Shown here one piece after another: positions 11,100-23,844 of a stretch of 64,000 bases of DNA (positions within the stretch are counted from its first letter, which is position 1; each line of letters starts with the position of its first letter). The stretch spans positions 34,520,063-34,584,062 of the forward strand of contig NC_056002.1 in NCBI RefSeq assembly GCF_018446385.1, written 5' to 3'. The position numbers and the translations under genes are program-made. The stretch is from Zingiber officinale (taxonomy: Eukaryota > Streptophyta > Magnoliopsida > Zingiberales > Zingiberaceae). The notes beneath the pieces are model-generated. The model searched no databases. It saw nothing but the letters and a program-made list of their open reading frames with translations, and was not told where the DNA came from.

Positions 11100-12820
11100 A
11101 TGGTTTAGGGTGTGCCAACCTTAATTGGATAGGTAGTTAACCTACTCATGGCAAAAGGTGGCATTTTAGGAATTTTCAAGGTGTGTTCAAGCCTTGAAAA
11201 TGAAATTAAAAATTATTCCTAAGGTGATTAGGATGTGCCAACCACATTTGAGGAGTTTTCTAGGGTCAATCTAATTGGCACATAATGATCTAAAAATCTT
11301 TAGTATATGATTTTAGGTCTATTACACTTAGGAATATTGAATTTATGGTAAAATGATCAAAATTATCAAAAATGGCAACTAAGGCTAGAATTAGGTATTT
11401 TCTATACCTTTATATGTTATTTGTCATACATTGTTTGTCATATGCCATGTCATGACATCATCTTTATTTTATTATCATTTGAAATGTCATGATAATACTT
11501 AGGTTAGTTATATGTCATGCCTTATTTAAGTTTCATACTTGATGACATGACATCATGACATTGGCACATGTTTCCACTTATGATATTATTTTATGCCATG
11601 TCATCATCTCTTGCATTTATGATCAATTAATTTGATTTAAGGATAGAAACACAATTTGATATGGAGATCAAATTGTTGTTTAGAAAATGCATGAGAACTT
11701 AGCTTAAGATGACCTAAACCCATATCTCATATAAAAATGACTTGGATGTGTTTGATACACCTTAGATGTGTGTGAGATATTATGATGATGAGTTAGGATC
11801 AAGGTGCATAGTTATTGTACCTAGATGAGCCTAATTCGAAATTGAGGATCATAGGGAAAACTTGTGTACAAGTCATGTACATTTAGCCCTAAGATTGTGG
11901 TCCTAAATTGAATGGTTTAAGATCATTTCAAAATTGATTTGAAAAACCTTGATGAAGCTTTTCTAGTGATAGCATTCATCATTGAGCAAGTTGATACAAA
12001 GATGAATTAACCTTGAGCTATTTCAAAGTCTTTCGAACTTTGTATCAAGATTAAAAAATGGGAGTTATTTTCGTAGAAAACTATTTTTCCATGATAATAT
12101 ATGTTATGAGGAATGTATCCTCAAAAATTTTACAATTTTTAGAATTTTCTGTAATTTTTTAGGGGTTTCTGAATTTCGGAAGAAAAATCAGAAATTCTTA
12201 TCAGAGAATTGTGGACCGATCAGAGAAGATTATGACCGGTCCAGGGAAGTCTGGATCGGTCACTGGACCGATCCAGGGCAGTATGGATCGGTCTGGTGAC
12301 CGATCAGAGCGTGCCAAAATGCTGATTTTCGACTGTTGTCTGAAATTTCAGCTATGGAAGTTGGTGTTTTAGATTTCTAATGGGTTGAAACTCTCCAAGA
12401 CATTGTTGGTGTTATGGTCAAGGAGGAGTTGACCTTTAGGGGGAGTTTTACCTATTGGTCAAAGGGGAGTTGACTTTTAGGGGGAGTTTTTACTCGTCAA
12501 GATTTCTGAGGATGAGTGATATGGGATTATCACTGAGTTGATTGTTGATTTTAGTATCAAGGGGGAAATTAAGGGTTTCAATGAAAGGTATGAGACTTTC
12601 ATTAGGAAGAAACTCTTGACCTTGATTCACTCCTTTTTGATGTGTGTCAAAAAGGGGGAGAATGTCCAGAGAATGTTTAAGGAAGAACATTGGAGTTTGG
12701 GGAGAATGTACAGAGAATGTTCAAGGAAGAACATTGGAGAACTATTAGAAAACCTAAGTTAGGTTATCGGGTTAACCTAACTTGATTATGGTTTTTGTCA
12801 AACATCAAAAAGGGGGAGAT
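11100..12820 (+). other. Non-coding tail of array copy 3
   Basis: Homologous to 1013-2796, with no gene. One palindrome unit is missing near 12300 compared with copy 1. It ends with the purine tract at 12807-12820. Confidence 0.75.
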
Positions 12821-14535
12821 TGTTGGTGCAACCTTAGGTCAAGGTTGACCTGGGTGACCCGACTCGAGTTGACCTGACTCGAGGTATATTTTGATGTTTG
12901 ACAAGAATGGAGAAGTTATATTTTGATGTTTGACAAGAATAGGAACTTGAGGGATTGTGGGTGCAACCTTTGGTCAAGATTGACCTGGTTGACCCGACTT
13001 GAGTTGACCTGATTCGGGAAAAGTCCAAGTATGGAGACTTGGCACGGAAAAGTCCAAGTATTGAGACTTGGCACGGAAAGGTCCAAGCAGGGAGCTTGGC
13101 ACGGGAAAAGTCCAAGTATGGAGACTTGGCACGGAAAAGTCCAAGCAGGGAGCTTGGCACGGGAAAAGTCCAAGCAGGGAGCTGGGCACGAGGAAAAGTC
13201 CAAGTATGGAAGCTTGGCATGGTAGGTCAGAGAGGGCTCGGTAGCTCGTTCTCTAGACTGGATGGAGTCGGAGAGGGCTCGGTAGCTCGTTCTCCGGACT
13301 AGGTCAGAGAGGGCTCGGTAGCTCGTTCTCTGGACCGGACGTGGAAGTCGGAGAGGGCTCGGTAGCTCGTTCTCCGGACTAGGTCAGAGAGGGCTCGGTA
13401 GCTCTTTCTCTGGACCGGACGTGGAAGTCGGAGAGAGGTCGGTAGCCCGTTCTCCGGACTAGGTCAGAGAGGGCTCGGTAGCTCGTTCTCTGGACCGGAC
13501 GTGGAAGTCGGAAAGGGCTCGGTAGCTCGTTCTCCGGACTAGGTCAGAGAGGGCTCGGTAGCTCGTTCTCTAGATCAGGAAGGCTTTAGGGTTTAAGGCT
13601 GGGAAATTGGATCGGTCTGCTGACCGATCCATTGATACTATGGGTATCTGGATCGGTCTATTGACCGATCCAGTGATACACTGATTCTCACTGTGGGACA
13701 TCTGATCGGTCTGGTGACCGATCAGTAACCAAACAGATTGGGAGAAGGAATAGGAGGGATCAGTCGGTGGACCGATCCACCTATGGCCTGATCGGTCCAC
13801 AGACCGATCAGGGCTCGGCAACCAACTCACTGTGAAGAGTTGGGATCGGTCTGGGGACCGATCAGGGATTTCCTGGACCGATCAGGCCATAGTCTGATCG
13901 GTCCAGGCCTAGCCGTTGAGTCACAACGGCTAGATTTCTGTGTCTTCTTTGTTCTTCTTCGCAGGTTTATATAAATCAAGAGTTGGAGGTGGAGGGCCTG
14001 AAGAGATTCTGCTGGTTAACTTCATCTTCCTTCCTGCGATCTGAGCTTTGTTGAGCTCTCTACTGCTGAAGCTTCGTGTGAGCTTCCCTCGGCTGGGTCT
14101 CCAACTGAACAGTTGCTGCTGTGGTTGGCATCCGTGAAGTTGCTGCTTCATCAACAGTCGACGAGAAGGCAAGCAAACTAGTGTTTTTACATTCATATTG
14201 TTTTTGGCTTCTTGCTGTATTTCTTGTACTCTGATCTTGCTGTTGCAAGAGAAATTGTGGCGAGGTTTCTCCACCCAGAAGGAGTTTTCATTAGCCGATT
14301 TTTCGGGGTCTCATCCACCGACGGATTGATAGGATTCGTCCACCTTACGGACATGCCGATGAGTAGGAGTATCATCTCCGAACCTCGTTATATCGTCGCG
14401 TTTGAGGTTTGATATTCTCCCATTTCGTTTCTATCTTTTATTTCCGCTGCGCTAACTCAAATTATAGGAAGAAACGAGAATTTGGGGTCGGCTATTCACA
14501 CCCCCCCTCTCTAGCCGCATCCGAAGATCCTAACA
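12821..14535 (+). mobile_element. LTR 3 of element A (right end of array)
   Basis: The LTR runs from TGTTGGTGCAACC to GATCCTAACA, about 1715 bp. It is followed not by a primer site but by TATACCTGGTC, which is LTR sequence of element B. This is the true outer end of the array. The five bases after it (TATAC) would be the target duplication, but the left partner is lost with the truncated left end. Confidence 0.85.
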
Positions 14536-15287
14536 TATACCTGGTCTAACTTTGTCTTGCAGGGTATGTTGTTGTTTTGGGATTAACATGTCTTGCAGGT
14601 ACAAAAGGAACAAGCTAAGCCTCGGATGAACAGTGTCCAAGGCGCCTCCATGGAGCTTGGAGGCGCCTCGGGTGCAAAACAGAAGTTGGCTGTGAAGAGG
14701 AGCTAGAGGCGCCTCGGATAGAGCTGGAGGCACCTTGAAGCAGGGCTTGGAGGCGCCTTGGACTGGCCATGGAGGCGCCTCAAGCAGGATAAGCGACGAA
14801 GATTTCTGCGCTGATCCACGCGACTGACTCGGGAGGCTTGGAGGTGCCTTGGATGAGGTTTGAGGTGCCTCCATCAATGAATAAAAGCAGGTCTCGAGGC
14901 AGCAGCTAGACAATCAATCCTTAAGCTATCTTTCATCAACGCGCTGCTCAAGAAACGCCCTGAAGTGCTGTTACAAGTCACCGACGACCCAAAGATTTGA
15001 GATTCCTAATTTGTGTTGTCGGTATAACTTTTTATTTGCACTTATTGTAATACACACTTGTAATCGTTTTGCGCCATTATAGTTGTTGCTCACCGAAAGC
15101 GATCAACGATCGCGGGCCTTAGAGTAGGAGTCGCCCTAGGCTCCAAACCAAGTAAACCCTAGGTGTCTTTCTATGTTTGTTGTTATTTATTTCTATTCCG
15201 CTGCTTACTCGTCGAGTTTTTCAAATCCGAAACGAGTGAAAGCCACGAGCGTTATTCACCCCCCCTCTAGCGCATCTCGATCCAACA
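14536..15287 (+). mobile_element. 5' LTR of Copia element B, second part
   Basis: Matches 23093-23844 of the 3' LTR. It contains several AGGCGCCT palindromes (14638-14850), AATAAAAGC as a possible TATA-like site near 14880, and ends CGATCCAACA. The primer site follows. Confidence 0.85.
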
Positions 15288-15289
15288 AT

Positions 15290-15301
15290 TGGTATCAGAG
15301 C
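15290..15301 (+). promoter_or_regulatory. Primer-binding site of element B
   Basis: TGGTATCAGAGC, two bases after the LTR end; complementary to initiator tRNA-Met. Confidence 0.9.
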
Positions 15302-15543
15302 GGGGTAGCTTTGATTTGGTGCAACCACCAATTAAGCATTCTTTTCGTGGTGTTTTTCAATTTTCAGAGTCGATTGGAATTAGCATAATTGCTACATTCT
15401 GATCCAGTTCTTCTCATAATCGTATTCTCTTCTCTAAGTTGGTGCAACAGCACTCGAGAACGCAATTTATTTCCATACCGCACTACTAATCTAGTATCAA
15501 GTCCTGGGACATCTTTTTATTTCTTTGTGTGCATATTCTCTAA

Positions 15544-17214
15544 ATGGCTCAACAAGAAGGCTACAGCACTGTCCGTCCCCCGCTCTTCACCGGAGAAGAC
15601 TTTAGTTACTGGAATGGCAGGATGGAAATTTTCCTGAAGATCCAGTTCAAGATGTGGATGATCGTCAAGACTGGGTTTGAACTACCGACTGATGGAGACA
15701 GTAAACCAGTACCCTGCGAAGACTGGGATCCAGCATTAATCAAGAAGGTGGAAGCAAATGCCAGAGCAACTTGCACCCTCCAGTGTGGACTAACAAAAGA
15801 GGATCTCAACCACGTCGGCCCTTTTTCCAGCGCTAAGGAGTTGTGGGAGAAGTTGATCGAACTTCATGAAGGAACATCCGACACCAAAGTAAGTAAAAGG
15901 GACTTAATATTTAATAAATTATATAATATTAAATTGCAGGAAGGCGAGACAGCTACCCAACTCCACGCCCGGATACAAGACCTACTCAACGGGCTTCATG
16001 CGATCGGGCAAAAGGTAGACAATCGGGACATCATCAAGTATTCCTTAAACGCCTTTCCGAGAAATACCTTGTGGGCATCTATGGTAGATGCCTACAAGGT
16101 TTCTAAGGACCTGTCTTTTATTAAATTAGATGAGTTGTTTGCTGAGTTTGAGCTTCATGAACAGATTAACTCACGTCCGACCGAGAAAGGTTTGGCTTTG
16201 ATTGCAGGTACAGGAAGAGCACGCGAGTCAAGATCAAAGCGCAGAACCGAACCGGAGTCAGAAGAAGAACCGGATTCGGACGATGACGACGATGAGCTCA
16301 CAGCCGAACTCGTCAACCTAGTGAGGAAACTCTACAAGAAAAATAAAGGCTTCAACAAGAAGGACCTCAAGAAGGTAATTCAATCCAAGGAGGCCCAAGC
16401 CAAGGTAAAGTTCGAGGTGACGTGCTACGGGTGCAATCAGAAGGGGCACATCAAGGCGAACTGCCCAAACCAGAAAGATCCAAAGAAACCAAGGAAGAAG
16501 AAAGCTCTGAAGGCAACCTGGGACGAGTCTTCATCAGAAGAATCTGATGACGAAGAACTCGAGCAGGCAAGCCTTCTCGTACTGACGGCCCGGGACTACA
16601 CCAACGAAACCGGAAGCGAGGACGAATTGGAAGTCGAGTCCAAGAGAAGCCATGGATCCATATCCGTTTCCGAAGGGCCAAACCCCACTGTAAGTATTAA
16701 TCTTCTTTATAATTTAATTAATTTTTTAATGCGTAAATTAGCTAAGTCTAATGTTCGGGTCAAGTCGCTTCTAAAAGAGGTAACATCTCTTAAAGAAGCG
16801 ACTAACACCAAATCTTTGACTGAATCTGTTCAGACTGGAACCTCAACTTAAGTCCAAAAGCTTGAGGAAGAGAATTCCAGCCTGAAAACTCAAATCAAAG
16901 ATTTGAAGACCGTATTGGAACGGTTTACACTGGGTTCCAAGAATCTTGACTTGATTCTTGGAAAACAGAAGGTCGTATACAATCGATCCGGACTAGGATT
17001 TAAAGCTAAAAAGAAATTTCATTCATATTTATCGCTTATTAACAGACCAAATAGTAAGATGGTCCAAGCATGGGTACCCAAGTCCAATCTGGTCAATCAA
17101 GTTGGACTTGGTCAATATTGGGTTTCCAAAGATCAAGTACATTACCTTGATAGACCATATCGAGCCTTTGATCCAGAGGGAGCAAGTAAGAAAAATATCC
17201 TGATAAAAAGATAA
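15544..17214 (+). pseudogene. gag: gag of Sirevirus-like Copia element B (one internal stop)
   Basis: One frame runs from the ATG at 15544 (MAQQEGYSTVRPPLFTGEDF) to 17214 with a single TAA at 16849-16851. It carries the Copia gag N-terminus (FTGEDFSYWNGRMEIFL), the UBN2 signature AKELWEKLIELHEGTSDTK, a serine/acid-rich linker, and one CCHC knuckle CYGCNQKGHIKANC at about residues 294-307. A K/E-rich coiled-coil-like C-terminal part continues past the stop (KLEEENSSLKTQIKDLK). The C-terminal WVPKSNLVNQ resembles the end of Gag in this lineage. The stop separates Gag from its tail, so the copy is probably dead. Confidence 0.85.
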
Positions 17215-18170
17215 ACCATTAAAGAAATATAACTCAAATTTAAGTCATAAAATTATCAATAATGTAGGAGGAGACTCCAGAATAGCTGGCACCTCCAAAA
17301 CTAACCTACCCGGCAGGGTAACCCAAACCAAGCTACCCGACAGGGTAATTAGGACTAATTAGAAAAGGAACAAGTTTAATTTGACCTATGGTACTGGTGA
17401 AATTTTGGATGATAGTACGTTAGGGAAGTTTAGTCTATGCATGTCTAGAAAGATATGGCTTCGACCTAGTGCATTTGGCTAAGTGGAACTAACCGAAGCT
17501 ACCCTTTATGGATCCTAACCAGTTAGACCAAGGTTTTGTACTAAGTTCAGTGGATAGGACTATTTGGAAAACCTCAAAGGTATGATTACTCTAATGATGT
17601 CCAGGTGACTCACCATAGCCCAGAAGTTTATCCAAAGAATGCCTATTTATTGAGCCCAAAGCTAAACCTAAATCTAACACAAAGTTAAATCAAACCCTAT
17701 AATTGAACCTAATTCATCTCACAAAATTATAGGATTCCCTGATTGAAAAAATTTAGATCGGGTGAGATGACTAAGGATTAAATTAAATTAATTAAAATTA
17801 AATTAATTAAATCAAATTAAATTAAACTTATTTAAAAATGTTTTAAAAACTTATTTAAAAATGTTTTTAAAACTCATTTAAAAATGTTTTTAAAACTTAT
17901 TTAAAAATCTTTTAAAAACTCATTTAAAAATGTTTTAAAAACTTATTTTAAAAAATTACAAATATTTTTAAAACTTATTTAAAAATGTTTTAAAAACTTA
18001 TTTAAAAATGTTTTAAAAACTCATTTAAAAATGTTTTAAAAACTTATTTAAAAACTTAATTAAAAGTTCTTTTAAAAACCTAGATTGAGTGATTAAGGAG
18101 CCAACATCAATCTATCTATTCCATCAAATAGATTCCAACTCAAATACTCCCTGTGTAGGAATTGGATCAA
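17215..18170 (+). other. Gag-to-protease spacer with AT-rich tandem repeat (element B)
   Basis: No open frame of note. 17265-17790 is closely related to 54995-55540 elsewhere in the window. 17790-18075 is a tandem array of a roughly 22-23 bp AT-rich unit around TTATTTAAAAATGTTTTAAA, with about eleven copies. Confidence 0.75.
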
Positions 18171-21170
18171 TGGATGTTGGATAGTGGATGCTCCAGATAT
18201 ATGACTGGAGATAGACTAAAGTTCACAAAGCTCAAACTAAAGAATTTATGATCTGTTGCATTCGGCAACGATGGTAAACTTAAGGTAATCGGAAAAGATA
18301 ACATCAAACTCAGTTCCGATTTTATTATTTGAAAGGTATTATTAGTTGAAAATTTTAACTTTAACCTACTCAGTATAAGTCAGTTATGTGATAGTGGTTA
18401 TTCAATAAACTTTACCAAATCTAGGTGTATAGTTGAAAATATTGATAACCCTGAAATCACACTTAAGGGCGTTAGGAGAAACAATGTCTACACAATTAAT
18501 CTACCAACATACTCAATAAAGTGTCTCCTGACACAACAAAAGGAAACTGAGTTGTGGCACAGGAGACTAGGTCACACTCACACTAGACTCATTTCAAAAA
18601 TGAGTCAAAATGGTCTAGTCAGAGGACTGTCCAAATTAAAATTTATTGCAAGTTCAATCTGTGATGCCTGTTAACAGGGTAAACAAACCAAATCAAACCA
18701 TAAATTTACCAATCTAAACAAAACTGCTTCAATACTTGAGCTCTTTCACCTAGACTTGTTTGATTCACACAGAGCCAAGTCACTAAGCAAAAACCAATAT
18801 TGCTTAGTAATAATCGATGACTACTCAAGATTTACTTGGGTAAAATTTATAAAAACTAAAGATAAAACTTTTGAAGTATTTAAAACTCTTTGTAACATAA
18901 TAGAAAATGAAAAAGATACACAGATAAAAAGAATAAGAAGTGACCATGGGGGAGAATTTGAAAATCATAAGTTTATTGAATTTTGTGAAATTAATGGATA
19001 TCAACATGAATATTCTTGCCCTAGAACCCCCCAACAAAATGGTCTAGTAGAACGTAAAAACAGAACCCTACAAGAAGCCACTAGAACCATGTTAAATGAA
19101 TACAATTTATCAAATCAATTTTGGGCTAAAGCAATTAACACAGCCTGTTATATACAAAATAGGATTTTAATTAACAAATTTCAGAATAAAACACCCTATG
19201 AAATATACTACAATAAAATTCCTAACTTAAACTATTTAAAAGTATTCGGGTGTAAAGTCTTCATCTTAAACACTAAAGACTACTTAGGGAAATTTTCATC
19301 AAAAACAACCCCAGGAATATTTTTTGGGTACTCAACAACTAGTAGGGCATATAGAGTTTATAACAAAAATACCCTAAAAGTTAAAGAAACAATAAGTATA
19401 ATATTTGATGAAGAAAATAAACTACCCGATATAAGAAATGAAAATAATAATACAAAAAATGTTAACACAAGAAATACAGAAGATGATGACAGAATTCAAC
19501 TTGAACCTAATGAATCTAAAGAACCAATTCCTAACCCAAATGTAAGACCAACAAGAACAATCACCAATCACTCATCTGACCAAATTTTGGGTGATCCAAC
19601 TCTAGGAGTCAAAACTAGGTCATCTTACAGGAACCTAAGCCAAATAGCCCTGATTTCTAAAATTGAATCAAAAACTATAGATGAAGCCCTACCAGACCCA
19701 GGCTGGACCTTAGCAATGCAAGAAGAATTGGCCCAATTTGAAAGAAACCAAGTCTGGGAACTAATATCTAAACCCATTAACAAAACAATAATTGATACAA
19801 AATAGGTTTTTAGGAACAAATTAAATGATCAGGGTGAAATAGTTAGAAATAAAGTAAGACTAGTAGATAAAGGGTTTAATCAAGTAGAAGGATTAGACTA
19901 TGATGAGACCTACACTCCTGTAGCTAGACTTGAATCCATTAGGATGCTGCTGGCTTATGCAGTACATAAAGGATTCAAGCTCTATCAAATGGATGTAAAA
20001 TCTGCATTCTTAAACGGGTTTATTAAAGAAGAAGTGTATGTTAGCCAACCCCCAGGATTTGAAAACCTAGAATATCCAGACCATGTCCTTAGATTAAAAA
20101 AAGGCTCTATATGAACTAAAACAAGCACCTAGAGCTTGGTATGAACGATTGTCTAATTATTTATTAGAAAAAGGATTTCACCAGGGTCAAGTAGATCCAA
20201 CCCTTTTTGTGAAAACCTTAGACAAAGATATTTTTATTGCCCAAATTTATGTAGATGATATAATATTTGGGTTGACAAATTCAAAATTCTTAAAAGAATT
20301 TACAAACCTAATGGAAAATGAATTTGAAATGAGTTTAGTAGAAGAACTTAATTTTTTCTTAGGTCTACAAATTAAGCAAACAAAAGACAGAATTTACATC
20401 TTCCAAACCAAATATACTAAGGAGTTAATTAAAAAATTTGGAATGGAAAATTCAAAAAATATTAATACACCAATGGCCACCAATATTATAATTGACTCAG
20501 ACTTAGAAGGAAAATTAGTAGACTTGAAATACTACCGCGGTGTGATAGGGAGTCTACTGTACCTAACTACAAGCCGACCAGATATTCTTTTCGCAGTAGG
20601 TATGTGTGCAAGATATCAATCTTGTACAAAAGAGTCACACTTAACTTATGTTAAAAGAATACTTAGATATATTAAGGGAACCCTAAATGTAGGACTATGG
20701 TACCCTAGGACTTGCACTCTTGATCTGACTAGCTATTCTGACTCAGACTATGTCGGGTGCAAGCTAGATAGAAAAAGCACAAGTGGTAGTTGTCAATTTC
20801 TAGGTCAGTGCCTAGTAAGTTGGTCAAGCAGAAAGCAACATTATGTTGCCTTATCAACCACTGAAGCTGAGTACACAGCCCTAAGAGAATATGCATCTCA
20901 ACTATTATGGATGATGCATACCCTAAAAGACAACCAATTTCAATTGACAACATAAGTTCAATTAATCTAACCAAAAACCCAATTCACCACTCAAGAACTA
21001 AACATATAGAAGTAAAACACCATTTTGTAAGGGATCACGTAGCTAGGGGTGATATTGTATTTAACTATGTTGAGTCCAAATCAAACCTAGCTGATATATT
21101 TACAAAACTCTTACCTGAACTTGAGTTCGGTGCACTTAGAAGACAAATAGGAATGTGCTTAGTAGAATAG
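18171..21170 (+). pseudogene. pol: pol of Copia element B (multiple stops and frameshifts)
   Basis: Order is protease, integrase, RT, RNase H, as in Copia. Protease: WMLDSGCSRYMTG at 18171. GAG-pre-integrase: ELWHRRLGHTHTRL near 18551, then CDAC followed by TAA instead of a sense codon. Integrase core: IDDYSRFTW, SDHGGEFE and PQQNGLVERKNR in the open stretch 18756-19805. RT: DVKSAFLNG near 19993 and YVDD at 20248-20259. RNase H: STTEAEYTAL and the end AINLTKNP-like SINLTKNPIHHSRTKH. Damage: TGA near 18250 and near 18330, TAA near 18674, TAG at 19803-19805, a one-base A insertion in the run near 20094-20101, and a frame change near 20930. Confidence 0.88.
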
Positions 21171-22557
21171 ACCTTATGTTCCTTATCTTTAATCAGCTTG
21201 GTTTTTGTATCCTTCAAAATTTTAGGAAAAATAATGTTTTGAAAATCTCAATTTTATTAGACTTTCAAAATTTGGACTTAGCCTAGGGCTTACCTTTAGA
21301 TATCATGTTCCCCTAGTTTCAGCCAAAGCATCTCACAAGCACACTAGGCTTAACTTGCTTGTGTTTGATAGAACTTAGAACGGTGTGAGATGCATAGGGT
21401 ACAGCCTAGACTTCAGAATGCTTATTTTTGTGCATCACAGTAAGTCCGGGTGTTAAAAACCATCATTACATTAATCAAGTTAAGTCATCCAGACACAGTC
21501 AAATCTAACTGGATCAATTGACTTAATTTGACTAACCAAGTGAAAGTTGTTGCCCTCTAAGTAATCAGCTAGTAGCTAAATGGTTAGACATGCGGTCAAG
21601 AGGATTAAATGTTTAATTTTAATATTTTTAGAGTTACTCATGCTTGGACTTTAGGACTTCTTCGAATTATGTGAAAATGGCCTTAGTTGCAACTTCACAA
21701 GCTTATCTTTTCTCAAAAGCTTTTTAAAACTTAGTCTTTTTCGGAATCTTTCCAAAAATCCAGGGTTTCAAATTACTTTACCAAATATTTTTCTTAGCTA
21801 GATATCTCTCAATAGGCTTGTTAAATTTAGCTAACTGTTTTTTGGCTTTTTCAAAATTAATAAATATTACTTTTGCAAAAAGCTTAGCTAAATCTTTTTT
21901 CAATTCTTTAATTAAGCTAAGTATCTTTCGAAAAAACTATTTAATTTTAACTTAATATTGATCAAAAAGCTTTTTGAAACTAAATATTTAACAGGCTTTA
22001 AGAATTTAACTACATATTTTTTTTAACAAAGCCTTTTAAATTTAACTTTTTAAGCATTTTACAAGCTTTTTAAGCCTGTCAATATTTTTCAAATTTAGCT
22101 GAGTTGCTTTTCAAAGTCAAAATAATTTTTCTTGGCTTAAGTCATTTTTCAAACTTAATCAAGAATATTAATTTCAGTAAATTAAAAGTTTCACTTAACT
22201 GAAAGTTTTACAATAATTTTAAAAAGCTAAGTATTAAAAGCCTTAATAGATATTTTTTTGACAAGTTAAAGACAAGCTAAGGCCGTTAATCACTATTCCT
22301 TTCTACTCCCTTGTTATTTTAATATATGGCAAAGGGGGAGAGTAGGAAAATTCAAAAAGCAAAAATTTAAATTAAAGAGCTCTTATTAAGGGGGAGCCTT
22401 ACATCGTTAAAAGTTTAAGTATGTTTTAGCTTAAGTTATGCATGCATTTAAATTTATTTACTTAAGCTTGCTTATGTTTCTTAAACTTTGAAGATCATTT
22501 ATGCATCTATTTTACTTAATTTTGAATTTCAGTTGTCATAATCAAAAAGGGGGAGAT
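21171..22557 (+). other. Post-pol non-coding region and polypurine tract of element B
   Basis: No env-like frame. Purine-rich GGGGGAG motifs occur near 22328 and 22391. The tract AAAAAGGGGGAGAT at 22544-22557 abuts the 3' LTR. A long 3' non-coding region with repeated purine tracts is a known feature of Sireviruses. Confidence 0.7.
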
Positions 22558-23844
22558 TGTTGGTGCGGGAAGCATCCGACGATCGAACTCAAGTTTTGAT
22601 AATGGCAAAGGAGTCAAAGTTAAGCTTATTTGTGATTTAACATGTCTGATGGAAATTGCAGGAAAGTCCTAAGTGTTCTTAGGCAAAAGTCCTAGCTGCG
22701 GTTAGGTAGGATGAAAACCCTAGGGGTGGTAACCCTAGGTGAAGGAAAAATCCTAAGGGGCGGCAACCTTAGGTCGTAGGGGGCGGTAACCCTAGGTGGA
22801 GGAAAATCCTAAGGGGGGGTAACCTTAGGTCCTAGGGGGTGGTAACCCAAGGTGGAGAAAAACCCTAGGGGGCGGTAACCCTAGGTCCTAAGGGGTGGTA
22901 ACCCTAGGCAGAAAGTACAGTTGGTCTGGAGGACCGGACTGGCATCAGGTAATCTCTCTTGAGGGAAGTAGGTGAGAGCGCGTTCCCCACAGAGGGAATA
23001 GTAGGCGTCAGGTCAACCTAGGGTTTCCGGACGAAAATCCGAAGTCAGACCCGGACAGTCTGATGACTGTCGATCACTTGATTTAACATGTTTATACCTG
23101 GTCTAACTTTGTCTTGCAGGGTATATTGTTGTTTTGGGATTAACATGTCTTGCAAGTATAAAAGGAACAAGCTAAGCCTTGGATGAACAGTGTCCGAGGC
23201 GCCTCCATGGAGCTTAGAGGCGCCTCGGGTGTAAAACAGAAGTTGGCTGCGAAGAGGAGCTGGAGGCGCCTCGGATAGAGCTGGAGGCACTTTGAAGCAG
23301 GGCTTGGAGGCGCCTTGGACTGGCTATGGAGGCACCTCAAGCAGGATAAGCGACGAAGATTTTTGCGCTGATCCACGCGGCTGACTTGGGAGGCTTGGAG
23401 GCGCCTTGGATGAGGTTTGAGACACCTTCATCAATGAATAAAAGCATGTCTCGAGGCATCAGCTAGACAATCAATCCTTAAGCTATCTTTCATCAACGCA
23501 CTGCTCAAGAGACGCCCTGAAGTGCTGTTACAAGTCACCGACGACCCAGAGATTCGAGATTCCTAATTTGTGTTGTCGGTATAACTTTTTATTTGCACTT
23601 ATTGTAATACACACTTGTAACCGTTTTGCACCATTATAGTTGTTGTCCACCGAAAGTGATCAACGATTGCGGGCCTTGGAGTAAGAGTCGCCCTAGGCTC
23701 CGAACCAAGTAAACCCTAGGTGTCTTTCTGTGTTTGTTGTTATTTATTTCTATTCCGCTGCTTACTCATCAAGTTTTTCGAATCCGAAATGAGTGAAAGC
23801 CACGAGCACTATTCACCCCCCCTCTAACGCATCTCGATCCAACA
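22558..23844 (+). mobile_element. 3' LTR of Copia element B (complete)
   Basis: TGTTGGTGCGGG to CGATCCAACA, 1287 bp, with TG/CA ends. It holds a tandem block (22690-22915) and AGGCGCCT palindromes (23195-23410). The following five bases CAGAC match the five bases before the 5' LTR (CGAAC) at only three positions, so the target duplication is decayed or the ends were exchanged. Confidence 0.88.
22690..22915 (+). repeat. Tandem repeat in 3' LTR of element B
   Basis: About five copies of a unit built on CCTAGGGGGCGGTAACCCTA with GGTGGAGAAAA spacers. The whole block lies in the part missing from the 5' LTR. Confidence 0.7.

Larger units (their letters stand above)
150..14535 (+). mobile_element. 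Tandem array of gag-only Copia-type LTR element A (TR-GAG-like)
   Basis: A head-to-tail array reads: truncated interior, LTR, interior, LTR, interior, LTR. LTR starts are at 2797, 7835 and 12821, spaced 5038 and 4986 bp. Each complete interior (about 3.25 kb) has a tRNA-Met primer site, one gag frame, a long non-coding tail and a purine tract AAAAAGGGGGAGAT before the next LTR. No protease, integrase, RT or RNase H is present, so mobility would need proteins in trans. Gag-only elements of this design are known as TR-GAG. The right border is a clean LTR end in the 5' LTR of B; the left border cuts into gag. Unequal recombination between LTRs is the simplest way to build such an array. Confidence 0.85.
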
